A DNA stretch of 9,093 nucleotides from Synergistaceae bacterium. GTDB taxonomy: Bacteria; Synergistota; Synergistia; Synergistales; Synergistaceae. Both the position numbers and the translations under genes were made by a program. The DNA is taken from positions 1-9,093 of the forward strand of contig JAISQC010000148.1 in NCBI GenBank assembly GCA_031274465.1, written 5' to 3'. The notes below the pieces were generated by a model. That model worked only from the letters and a program-made list of their open reading frames with translations. It was not told where the DNA came from and searched no databases. Positions 1 to 6,827 of this stretch are shown here, in pieces. The first letter of the stretch is position 1. Every line of letters starts with the position of its first letter.

Positions 1-1134
1 ACGCTTAAAAATCTACTCTAAGGAGATGACCACCATGGCAAGAAAAAGTTTATCACGTTGGGACGAAATTGTGTCGGAATCGAACGAAGGAATAAAGATA
101 TGGGTGGGGGTAGACGTCCATAAAACGAGCTACGCGGTTGCGGTTTTGAGCGGCAGGGGGGTCTGCACCGTTTTACCGCCCCGGCCGACAACCAGGGCTT
201 GATAAAGCAGTTCGAGGATCGCAAGATACGCGTCAGTGGGTTGGCGTACGAAGCAGGCCCTACCGGATATGGGTTATATAGGGCATGCAAGAGTGCCGGC
301 ATCGAAGCAATGGTCGTTGCAGCCTGCCGGATACCCCAAGCGCCGGGCAAGTCGGCCAAGACGGACGGGCTTGACAGCAGGAAGCTTGCGGAATTTCTTG
401 CAAGAGGCATGCTCCAGCCGATAACGGTGCCGAGCGAGGATCAAGAGGCTGAACGGAGCGAAGTCCGCTGCCGGAACCATGCGTCAAGGGAAGCGGCGAA
501 GTGCAAGGAACGGATAAAATCCTTTCTTCTCGCGAACGGCCTGCCAGAGCCGGAAGGGTTGAAGTGCTGGAGCAACGCGGGCATAGAGGGGTTGAAGGAA
601 ATGGGAATGCACCCTGGCTTGCGCAAGACGCTCGACAGCTATTTGCGCCAGCTGGAGTTTTTTGAGAATGAAAAATCTTTGCTGGAGCATGATATAAAAG
701 AGACAATGCTGCCGAAAGAGGATGTGCTGCAGAGCGTCCCCGGCGTCGGACCCGTTACATCGGGCATATTCCGGGCTGAGATATTTGACCCAGCGCGTTT
801 TAGGACTGCGGAACAGCTGGCCAGCTATACAGGGCTTGCCCCAATCATCAGCCAAAGCGGGCAGGGCAATGGCTACAGCAGGCTGATCCCGTGCGGTCAG
901 GGAAAGTTGCGGAGCGTGCTTGTGGAAGCCGCGTGGCGGTTGCTGTCAAAAGAAGAATGGGCGATGGAATTTTACCGAAGAGTTTTAAGTCATAGCGGGA
1001 AGCCTCAGAAAGCGATAGTGGCTTTGGCCAGAAAACTTGCGGTCATACTGTGGCGTTTATGGCGTGAAAACAAGAGTTATGAGTCCAGGAGCGACAATTC
1101 TATGGAGATATTGCCGACTGAACAAACGGCATGA
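1..1134 (+). mobile_element. IS110-family insertion sequence, partial, ends undefined
   Basis: The transposase gene at 35-1134 identifies the element. Only 34 bases lie 5' of its start, so the left end is outside the window. In the IS110 subgroup the bridge (seekRNA-like) RNA is normally encoded in that left end, so it would also be missing here. IS110 elements lack conventional terminal inverted repeats, and I could not fix the right end. It lies somewhere after 1134, possibly near the hairpin and T-tract at 1228-1250. The coordinates given therefore cover only the part that is certain. Confidence 0.6.
35..1134 (+). pseudogene. IS110-family DEDD transposase, frameshifted
   Basis: This is a bridge-RNA-guided transposase/recombinase of the IS110 family, split in two frames. 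The first part starts at ATG 35 behind AAGGAG (20-25) and stops at TGA 200-202. The second frame is open from upstream of 199 to 1134. Restoring one base in the G6 run at 156-161 gives a 366-residue protein that reads smoothly across the join (...GGLHRFTAPADNQGLI...), a good match to the family. The RuvC-like DEDD residues are visible: D27 (VDVHK), E73 (YEAGPTG), D111 and D114 (KTDGLD). The C-terminal Transposase_20 domain has VPGVGPVT and an SQSGQ motif whose Ser275 is the likely nucleophile. Everything after the frameshift is intact, so the lesion looks recent, or it could be a homopolymer sequencing error or a slippage site. Confidence 0.85.
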
Positions 1135-1227
1135 CAGGTTAAGCCTTGCATAAGCTTTCGAGTCCGGCAACAAACTTTTGTCCAGGCGGCTCGAGGGGGT
1201 TTCGGAGATGTCCACGCAGCGCTGATT

Positions 1228-1250
1228 GTCCAGATGGACAGGACTTTTTT
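1228..1250 (+). terminator. Weak terminator-like hairpin after transposase
   Basis: GTCC (1228-1231) can pair with GGAC (1241-1244), directly followed by six T (1245-1250). An alternative 5-bp stem, TGTCC/GGACA, overlaps it. The stem is short, so termination is only plausible. It lies about 95 bases past the transposase stop. Confidence 0.35.
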
Positions 1251-1276
1251 AATTTGTGGCTCTCTGAATATTGTCG

Positions 1277-1294
1277 AATACCGAAACCGGTATT
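1277..1294 (+). terminator. Hairpin AATACCG/CGGTATT, possible terminator
   Basis: A perfect 7-bp stem, AATACCG (1277-1283) with CGGTATT (1288-1294), encloses an AAAC loop and is followed by only two more T. It could be a weak terminator or part of the structured end of the IS element. Its function is not established by the sequence. Confidence 0.3.
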
Positions 1295-1426
1295 TTGTGC
1301 GTAATGGCACGAATTGAGAATCTGAGCGGGACGCCCCAATTGCCTGGACGAAAGCAGCAAAGGGTTTGCTATGCCCGGACTGTTAATTTCGATTGGCGGC
1401 GGCTTTTGCCAACCGACGGGGAGTCG

Positions 1427-1474
1427 TGCAAAAAGAGCGTAGGGAACCCGATGGCGCCCTACGCTTGCAAAAAG
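1427..1474. repeat. 9-bp palindrome arms abutted by 9-bp direct repeats
   Basis: TGCAAAAAG occurs at 1427-1435 and again at 1466-1474. Exactly between them lies a 30-base unit made of AGCGTAGGG (1436-1444), a 12-base loop (1445-1456) and CCCTACGCT (1457-1465). The inverted arms are perfect complements and the direct repeats touch the arms with no spacer. This is the layout of inverted termini inside a 9-bp target duplication, reduced to 30 bases. It could be an excision scar or a miniature remnant of a transposon, or a protein-binding or recombination site. Confidence 0.6.
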
Positions 1475-1522
1475 CAAAAATTTGATGGGAAATCGCTGAT
1501 TCCTTACTTGACAAATGACCAC

Positions 1523-1838
1523 ATGAGAATCAGCGTTTCCCTAAGGGAGTCTCTGCGGGCATCTCATCAGGAAACTGAACGGGCGCTCGATGAGATGAGC
1601 AGGGAAGTCAAAGAGGCGTCCCGGATAGTGGGAAATTTGGGCAACAAGTTCGGAGAGCTGCCGGAACATCTGGTGGCCCCGAATATCGCGGAAAAGTTCA
1701 ACGCGCTGGGGTACGGCTTTACATGCACCACTACAGGTAAAACGTTACGCGCTCAAAAGCGGTTTCTATGTCATAGAGCAGAGCGGCGACACCATGAAGA
1801 TCGACATCCCCGAAGGATTCAAGCCCAGAGAGTGGTGA
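1523..1838 (+). pseudogene. DUF3782/PD-(D/E)XK-like nuclease remnant, core deleted
   Basis: The 5' part (ATG 1523 to about 1720) encodes a charged, probably coiled-coil N-terminus (LRESLRASHQETERALDEMS) followed by VGNLGNKFGELPEHLVAPNI and EKFNALGYGF. I recognise this as the N-terminal half of DUF3782-like proteins that carry a PD-(D/E)XK-type nuclease fold. The 3' part lies in another frame, from about 1731 to TGA 1836-1838, and reads ALKSGFYVIEQSGD then IDIPEGFKPREW, the usual C-terminus of the same family. What should join them, roughly 70-90 codons with the EID...EVK catalytic core, is absent, and the join is out of frame. No good ribosome binding site precedes the start. I conclude this is a dead gene. 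The family assignment rests on remembered sequence patterns. Confidence 0.7.
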
Positions 1839-1913
1839 GGGCGGTCTTTTCCGCGCATAACGCATGACCTCTTGGCGGATGCGGGTGGAATCCTACGGTT
1901 TTGAACTTGTGGT

Positions 1914-3407
1914 TTAAAGCGCGCCCAATTCCCTGTGTAGTTCGCGCATCGCGTCGCTGACGGCGCGGTATCTTCTGTATCCGGCGGAGCAGTCCCGCTC
2001 GGGCGCGAAAGAGCCGCCGTACTCGACGAACTGGGTTACGGCCTCGCGATAGCCCGAATATTCGCCTCCTGACACGGCGCATATCACGCCAAGCCCTTTG
2101 ATCCCGGATTCGGCGCTTTCGAGCGCGCGTATCGCCCGCCCCAGCGCGTCCGATTTCATCTGCATCAGCAGCTTGGACTTCGCCCCGCCGCCGGAGGCAG
2201 TTATCGACTTGACCTCGCCTCCGCCGCGAGCGAGCAGGTCGAAGCGATATCTCGTCTCGTAGCACAGCCCTTCCAGCACCGCCCTGTACATCCGCCATTC
2301 GTCGACCGCCAGGTGGAGCCCGACGAAACAGCCCTTTGCCTCGTTGCCCATGTCATTGCTGTCGGTCCCGGACATGTATGGCAGAAAGAACACCCCGCCG
2401 GAATCGTCCGGGCACAGCCTGTCGGCCGTCTGGTATATGCTCTCGCCGCTTTGCGCATGCCGCCTTATCGCGTCCTCGAAGCGCTGCGCGAACCACCTTA
2501 TGCTGGCGCCGTGCGCGAGCTGGGCGGTGGACGCGAAGGCCCGCTCTTCGAAGAACGGCTCGACGTTGACGTTGTTTTCGATAAACCCATCCGAAACTGG
2601 GCCGCGCTCCACCACGAGGTTCAGGCTTTCGCTCGAACCCATCCCTATGAGCATGTCCCCCGCGTCCAGCGCGCCGGCGCCGAGCGTTGCGCAAGGCTGA
2701 TCGTGGCAGCCAGCCAGTATCTCCATATCCGCAGGGAGGCCCAGCTCTTCGGCGACGTTCGGGCGAATTCGGCCAAGAGGCGTGCCGGGCTCGATGATCG
2801 GGGCAAACCACGACTTTTCGACCTCGAAGGCCTCCATCATCCTGTCGGACCAGCCGAACGTTTCGAAATCAAGCATCATGGTCCTGGAGGCTGTCGATGG
2901 GTCAACCCCCCGCTCGCCGCAGAGCAGATAAGCGAAGTACTCGCCGAACGTAAACGCTTTGCCCACCCTGTCCAGCTCGGCGCGCATGTGCGACCTCATC
3001 CAGAGGATTTTGCAAAGCGAGTACACCGGGGCAATTGTGACCCCGGTGAGCCGATGGGCTTCGATGGGGGATATGCGGGAAGCGATGGCCCGCACCGTTT
3101 CAGCGCACCTGTTGTCGAGGTATACGCTGGCGTTGCAGATGACCTCGTCGTTCGCGCCGGTCATCACCATGGATTCCCCTATGGAGGACACGGCAAGAGA
3201 GCGCGCGCCGCCGGCAAAATCGGCTATTTCCGCAAGTGCCTGCCGGACGCAGCCCCACACGGCGCGCGGATTCAGCTCTACCCAGCCCGGGCGCGGGTGG
3301 ACGAACTGATATTCCCGGCTGGCCGACGCGATCAGCCTGCCGCGTCCGTCCATGACCCCGGCCTTGCAGCCGGAAGTGCCGATGTCGAGCCCGATGTAGT
3401 CGGCCAA
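1914..3407 (-). CDS. FGGY-family carbohydrate kinase
   Basis: This is an ATP-dependent cytosolic sugar kinase of 497 residues, normal for the FGGY family. The N-terminal ATPase fold starts with YIGLDIGTSGCKAGV (Asp8, phosphate-binding loop). The C-terminal domain carries the catalytic Asp236 in GCHDQPCATLGAG and the adenosine-binding stretch ASGGGAKS (404-411). The start is TTG at 3407-3405, only two bases after the aldolase stop. It gives the canonical family beginning, and no in-frame ATG fits. This spacing implies translational coupling. The gene is last in the operon, so it should phosphorylate the imported sugar or a derivative. The HDQ form of the catalytic motif differs from the GGDN seen in xylulokinases, so I do not assign xylB. 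Xylulose, ribulose, a deoxy-ketose or a rarer ketose are all possible. No clear terminator is seen after its TAA. Confidence 0.93.
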   Translation of the reverse strand: MADYIGLDIGTSGCKAGVMDGRGRLIASASREYQFVHPRPGWVELNPRAVWGCVRQALAEIADFAGGARSLAVSSIGESMVMTGANDEVICNASVYLDNRCAETVRAIASRISPIEAHRLTGVTIAPVYSLCKILWMRSHMRAELDRVGKAFTFGEYFAYLLCGERGVDPSTASRTMMLDFETFGWSDRMMEAFEVEKSWFAPIIEPGTPLGRIRPNVAEELGLPADMEILAGCHDQPCATLGAGALDAGDMLIGMGSSESLNLVVERGPVSDGFIENNVNVEPFFEERAFASTAQLAHGASIRWFAQRFEDAIRRHAQSGESIYQTADRLCPDDSGGVFFLPYMSGTDSNDMGNEAKGCFVGLHLAVDEWRMYRAVLEGLCYETRYRFDLLARGGGEVKSITASGGGAKSKLLMQMKSDALGRAIRALESAESGIKGLGVICAVSGGEYSGYREAVTQFVEYGGSFAPERDCSAGYRRYRAVSDAMRELHRELGAL

Positions 3408-3409
3408 CT

Positions 3410-4255
3410 CTATACCATGAATTTCGTCAGCAGGTCGATTTTATCGCACGCGATTTTCTCCACCGCCGACCTCGCGGCTTCCATCAGCTTCATGATGTCG
3501 CATTTCGTGCCGTGCTCCTGCATGAAATCGTGCAGCGCCTGAGTGTAGGCCGCGAAGAAATCGGTGCCGACGTTGAGCTTTGCCACGCCGGTCCGCACTA
3601 TGCTCAAAATGTCCTCGTCCGGCGTGTTCGACCCCCCGTGCACCACTATGGGGCATGGGACGGTGTCCACCAGCTCTTTCAGGAGGTCGAGGTTGATGAC
3701 GGGCTTGTGTTTGTAGAATCCGTGCGCCGTGCCTATCGAAACGGCAAGGCAGTCGATGCCGGTTTCTTTCACGAATTTTCGCGCGACGTCCGGGTCGGTG
3801 TAGTTCGAGGCTATCGCTGAAAGCGGCTGGTCCGCGTCGAGTATCTTGCCAAGCTCCGCCTCCACCGAAACCCCCTTCGAGTGCGCCAGCTCAACGACCT
3901 TGCGGGTCTCCGCCACGTTATAGCCGTAGTCTTCCGACGATAGGTCGATCATCACGCCAGAATAGCCGCTGTCTATGCAACGCTTCGCCTGTTCGTACGT
4001 GCGCCCGTGGTCGAGGCCGAGCGCTATCTTGACAGAGGAGTTTCTGGCCGCGACCTCGCATATAGCGCTCATGTAGCCAGGCCCTGCGTATTCCATGTGG
4101 GCGTGGTACGTCTGCACTATCAAAGGCACGTTTTTCTTTTCAGCCGCCCCGACTATAGCCTGAAGGGTTTCCATATTGAGCGAGTTGAACGCCCCGACGG
4201 TGAATTTGTGCTCAATAGCGTACCGCAGGAGCTCGGTGTAAGGGTAAAGGGCCAT
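3410..4255 (-). CDS. Class II ketose-(bis)phosphate aldolase, FbaA/GatY-type
   Basis: This is a zinc-dependent class II aldolase of 281 residues, typical of the fructose/tagatose-bisphosphate aldolase family, which cleaves a ketose phosphate to DHAP plus an aldehyde. The expected residues are present: Asp82 (proton transfer) and zinc ligand His83 in LGLDHG, the VEAELG motif (131-136), zinc ligand His178 in SIGTAHG, zinc ligand His206 in VHGGS, and phosphate-binding KLNVGTD (227-232). Two spots differ from the common form: GGSNTPDEDI instead of GGSGIPDEDI, and a stretch after EAELG lacking the usual glycine-rich GGxED. ATG 4255 follows AGGAGG at good spacing and lies 27 bases after the permease stop, so it is in the same operon. 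Substrate specificity cannot be read from the sequence. Its pairing with an FGGY kinase rather than a phosphofructokinase-type kinase makes a plain fructose or tagatose route uncertain. Confidence 0.92.
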   Translation of the reverse strand: MALYPYTELLRYAIEHKFTVGAFNSLNMETLQAIVGAAEKKNVPLIVQTYHAHMEYAGPGYMSAICEVAARNSSVKIALGLDHGRTYEQAKRCIDSGYSGVMIDLSSEDYGYNVAETRKVVELAHSKGVSVEAELGKILDADQPLSAIASNYTDPDVARKFVKETGIDCLAVSIGTAHGFYKHKPVINLDLLKELVDTVPCPIVVHGGSNTPDEDILSIVRTGVAKLNVGTDFFAAYTQALHDFMQEHGTKCDIMKLMEAARSAVEKIACDKIDLLTKFMV

Positions 4256-4282
4256 GACGTATCCTCCTAGAAAAATGATGTT

Positions 4283-5266
4283 TTATCTTGCGTTGGCTTT
4301 TTTCTTGCGCATGACGTCGAAAAATACTGCTGCAAGTATTATGATGCCTTTCGTGATGTTTTGGACGTACCACGGTATCTGCAGCATGCTCATGCCGTTT
4401 GCTAGCACCCCGAGCACTATCGCGCCGAGCAGCGTGCTGCCCTGGCGGCCCTCGCCGCCCATGTAGCTGATGCCGCCCAGATAGCAGGCCGCCACCGCGT
4501 CGAACTCGAGCGCGTTGCCGGTTGTCGGCTGGCCGGTCGTGATGCGCGAGCAGGATATTATGCCGCATATAGCCGCGAGGCATCCGGATACCATGTACAC
4601 GATCCACGTCGTGCGCCGTATGTTGATGCCGGAAAACCGGGCGGCCTCGATATTGCCTCCTATCGCGTATACGTTGCGCCCGAACTTCGACTTGCTCAGC
4701 AGCAAAAACATTATTACGAATATCACGAGCATCACGATCACCGGGTACGGCACCACTCCCATGAGGTAGCCGTTGCCCAGCTCGCCGAACGACGCGTCCA
4801 CGTTTATCATGTTGCCTCGGGTTATCACGTAGCACCCCCCGCGCGCGATCAGCATCATCGCGAGCGTGACGACGAACGGCGGCAGGGGCGTGTTGGCGAG
4901 GAACATCCCGTTTATAAAGCCGAAAAAAGACCCTGCCAGCAGGCTCAGGGGGATGGCAAGCCAAAACGGGGCGCCGACGTCGGTTATTATCCATGCGCAA
5001 AAACACGACGTAAATCCTATCACCGAACCCTGCGACAGATCTATGCCGTTGATTATTATGCACATGGTCATCCCGAAGCCGAGTATGCCCGTTATCGAGA
5101 TAGAGCGCATTATGTTGAACATGTTCTTGCTGCTCAAAAAATTCGGCTGTATCGTTGACACTATGACGCACATGACAAAAAGGCCGATGAGAATTCCGGC
5201 GTTGTGGTTGATGTATGCCAAAATCGGGTTGGCCCGCCTTCTTGTCGGTATGGTGTTCTCGCTCAT
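4283..5266 (-). CDS. Sugar ABC transporter permease, RbsC-type
   Basis: This inner-membrane permease of 327 residues belongs to the RbsC/XylH/AraH group (BPD_transp_2) and forms the sugar channel together with the ATPase encoded just upstream. Hydrophobic segments run through the whole length, starting at about residues 23-39. Family landmarks are GIDLSQGSVIG (74-84), the cytoplasmic coupling loop GGNIEAARFSGI (203-214) and DAVAACYLGGISYMGGEG (256-273). ATG 5266 is preferred over longer frames because it starts MSENT, sits behind a strong AGGAGGG site, and overlaps the ATPase stop in an ATGA arrangement (5263-5266), which is classic translational coupling. The longer upstream extension would lie inside the ATPase gene. 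The C-terminus is a short basic tail (RKKKANAR). Confidence 0.95.
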   Translation of the reverse strand: MSENTIPTRRRANPILAYINHNAGILIGLFVMCVIVSTIQPNFLSSKNMFNIMRSISITGILGFGMTMCIIINGIDLSQGSVIGFTSCFCAWIITDVGAPFWLAIPLSLLAGSFFGFINGMFLANTPLPPFVVTLAMMLIARGGCYVITRGNMINVDASFGELGNGYLMGVVPYPVIVMLVIFVIMFLLLSKSKFGRNVYAIGGNIEAARFSGINIRRTTWIVYMVSGCLAAICGIISCSRITTGQPTTGNALEFDAVAACYLGGISYMGGEGRQGSTLLGAIVLGVLANGMSMLQIPWYVQNITKGIIILAAVFFDVMRKKKANAR

Positions 5267-6759
5267 GCCCCAATCCCTCCTATGGCAAGCGCCATTATGT
5301 TCTGCTCGGTCAGCTCGGTCCGATCGACGACCCCCGTAAGCCGGCCCTCGCGCAAAACGTACACCCTGTCGCACAGGTTGATGACCTCAGGCATCTCGGA
5401 GGAGATCAGTATGATGCCGACCCCCATTCCGACTATCTCGTAGATCAGCTTGTAGATTTCCTGCTTGGCCCCAACGTCGATCCCTCTGGTCGGCTCGTCC
5501 AGGATCAGTATTTGCGGGTCCGTGACGAGCCATTTCGCCAACACCGCCTTCTGCTGGTTGCCGCCGGACAGATTCAGCGTTTTGCTCTCATAGGAAGCCG
5601 TTTTGATCCGCAGCCGCTTGCTGATGGAGTCCACGATTTCGTCGTTGAGTTTTTGGTCCAGCCTCAGCCATTTGATCAGCCGGCCGATTATGGGAAGCGT
5701 GATGTTGAAGTCGATGGTCTGCTTGAGGATCAGCCCCTCTAGCTTCCTGTCCTCGGGCGCGAGCGCGATGCCGGCTTTTATCGCGTCGATGGGGCTTCTT
5801 ATGGCTATCTGTTTTCCGTTCAGCGTTATATTGCCCACCGTTCCGGCATCGATGCCGAGAAGGGCGCGCATGACTTCCGACCGGCCGGAGCCCATGAGCC
5901 CGTAAAAACCCAGCACCTCGCCCTTGCGCAGCTCGAAGCTCACTTCGTGGACCCGTTTCGAGCGGATGCCGGACGCGGAGAAAAAAACTTCGCCGCTTTG
6001 GCTCTTGCGCTCGGGGAACGTATCCTTGAAATCGCGGCCGACCATCATGTTGATGAGGTCGTCGTACTGCAGTTCGCTGACCGACCCGGTGCCAGCGAAT
6101 TTTCCGTCCCTGAGCACGGTTATTTTGTCGCAGACGCGGTAGATTTCCCTCAGCTTGTGGGAGATGAATATGATGGTGACGCCCTGTTTCCTGAGGGAGC
6201 GCATCATATCGAGCAGAGTGTCCACTTCGGCCGCCGCGAGCGATGCCGTCGGCTCGTCCATTATCAGTATCTTCGTGTTCTCCGACAGGGAGCGGCATAT
6301 TTCGATCATCTGCTGCTGCGCCACGCTCAAGTTCGACACCCTCATGGCCGGGTCCAGCCCCACAAGCCCTATGGAGTCCAGCAGGCGCCTCGATTTTTCC
6401 CACATGGCGTCCTCGTCCACGAAACTGAGCCTGCCGGCGGGGAAACGCCCCAAAAAAATGTTCTCGGCTATGCTCATGTTGCGGGCCAGGCTCAGCTCCT
6501 GATGTATGACGCTGATGCCGTAAGCCCGGGCGACCTGGACCGAATCGACGCTTACCGGCTCGTCGCCTATGAAAATCCTGCCGGCGTCGGGCTGGTATAT
6601 GCCGGAGAGTATTTTGATCAGCGTTGATTTGCCGGCGCCGTTTTCGCCGAGAAGGGCGTGAACCTCCCCCCTTTTCACTTCGAAATGGATGTCGTCCAGC
6701 GCGACCACGCCGGGAAATTCCTTGCGGATACCCTCCACCCGCAACGCACTGTCGCTCAT
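5263..6759 (-). CDS. Sugar ABC transporter ATPase, RbsA/MglA-type, two NBDs
   Basis: This cytosolic ATPase of 498 residues has two fused nucleotide-binding domains and powers import through the permease. Domain 1 has Walker A GENGAGKST (38-46), a signature LSVAQQQ (144-150), Walker B ILIMDEP (164-170) and switch His201. Domain 2 has the degenerate P-loop GLMGSGRSE (287-295, Arg in place of Lys), a normal LSGGNQQ (397-403), ILILDEP (417-423), and SSE in place of the switch His. That asymmetry is normal for the carbohydrate uptake family 2 ATPases. The start at 6759 (MSDSALRVEG) is chosen because it follows a GAAGGGGG-type ribosome site. An extension to 6825 would add a Gly/Pro-rich leader read through the intergenic hairpin. 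The 3' end overlaps the permease start by four bases. Confidence 0.95.
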   Translation of the reverse strand: MSDSALRVEGIRKEFPGVVALDDIHFEVKRGEVHALLGENGAGKSTLIKILSGIYQPDAGRIFIGDEPVSVDSVQVARAYGISVIHQELSLARNMSIAENIFLGRFPAGRLSFVDEDAMWEKSRRLLDSIGLVGLDPAMRVSNLSVAQQQMIEICRSLSENTKILIMDEPTASLAAAEVDTLLDMMRSLRKQGVTIIFISHKLREIYRVCDKITVLRDGKFAGTGSVSELQYDDLINMMVGRDFKDTFPERKSQSGEVFFSASGIRSKRVHEVSFELRKGEVLGFYGLMGSGRSEVMRALLGIDAGTVGNITLNGKQIAIRSPIDAIKAGIALAPEDRKLEGLILKQTIDFNITLPIIGRLIKWLRLDQKLNDEIVDSISKRLRIKTASYESKTLNLSGGNQQKAVLAKWLVTDPQILILDEPTRGIDVGAKQEIYKLIYEIVGMGVGIILISSEMPEVINLCDRVYVLREGRLTGVVDRTELTEQNIMALAIGGIGA

Positions 6760-6783
6760 TTGCCGCCCCCCTTCGCGCGCACC

Positions 6784-6818
6784 AGGCGGGCCGCCGGGCG
6801 AACCCGGCCAGCCCGCCT
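6784..6818 (-). promoter_or_regulatory. GC-rich intercistronic hairpin, no U-tract
   Basis: AGGCGGGC (6784-6791) pairs perfectly with GCCCGCCT (6811-6818). Inside, GCCGGG (6793-6798) pairs with CCCGGC (6803-6808) around a four-base loop that reads UUCG in the operon transcript. The hairpin begins about 10 bases past the binding-protein stop. No run of U follows in the operon direction, so it is not a classical terminator. Such hairpins after binding-protein genes are known to protect the upstream mRNA or attenuate the downstream genes, giving more binding protein than membrane components. That role is inferred here. Confidence 0.65.
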
Positions 6819-6827
6819 TGTCCAAGG

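Larger units (their letters stand above)
1135..1522 (+). other. Gene-free stretch between transposase and nuclease remnant
   Basis: No convincing gene is present. The open frame running from 1271 into the remnant has no recognisable protein family before about 1523, and the minus-strand frame at 1139-1522 has an implausible composition. The stretch holds a terminator-like hairpin and T-run (1228-1250), a second hairpin (1277-1294) and the repeat-flanked palindrome at 1427-1474. The right end of the IS110 element must lie in or near the first part of this stretch. Confidence 0.6.

Noticed and set aside
155..162. Programmed -1 frameshift signal in the transposase
   Set aside because: The phase of the G run does not give the canonical slippery heptamer, I saw no clear downstream pseudoknot, and IS110 transposases normally come from one frame. 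An indel is simpler.
1508..1513. TTGACA resembling a -35 box just before the nuclease remnant
   Set aside because: It is only 10 bases from the ATG at 1523, and no -10 box follows at 16-18 bases, so it cannot serve this start.
1139..1522. Minus-strand open frame of 127 codons in the gene-free stretch
   Set aside because: It has no ribosome site, no recognisable motif and composition unlike the neighbouring genes, and it crosses the palindrome and hairpins.
2313..3542. Long plus-strand open frame (409 codons) antisense to the kinase and aldolase genes
   Set aside because: It lies opposite two clearly recognisable genes, has low-complexity Arg/His/Ala-rich content and matches no family. It is a GC-driven shadow frame.
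4212..5273. Minus-strand open frame of 353 codons overlapping the permease gene
   Set aside because: It is in a different frame of the permease gene, is extremely rich in Arg and His, and has no domain signature. The RbsC frame explains the DNA.
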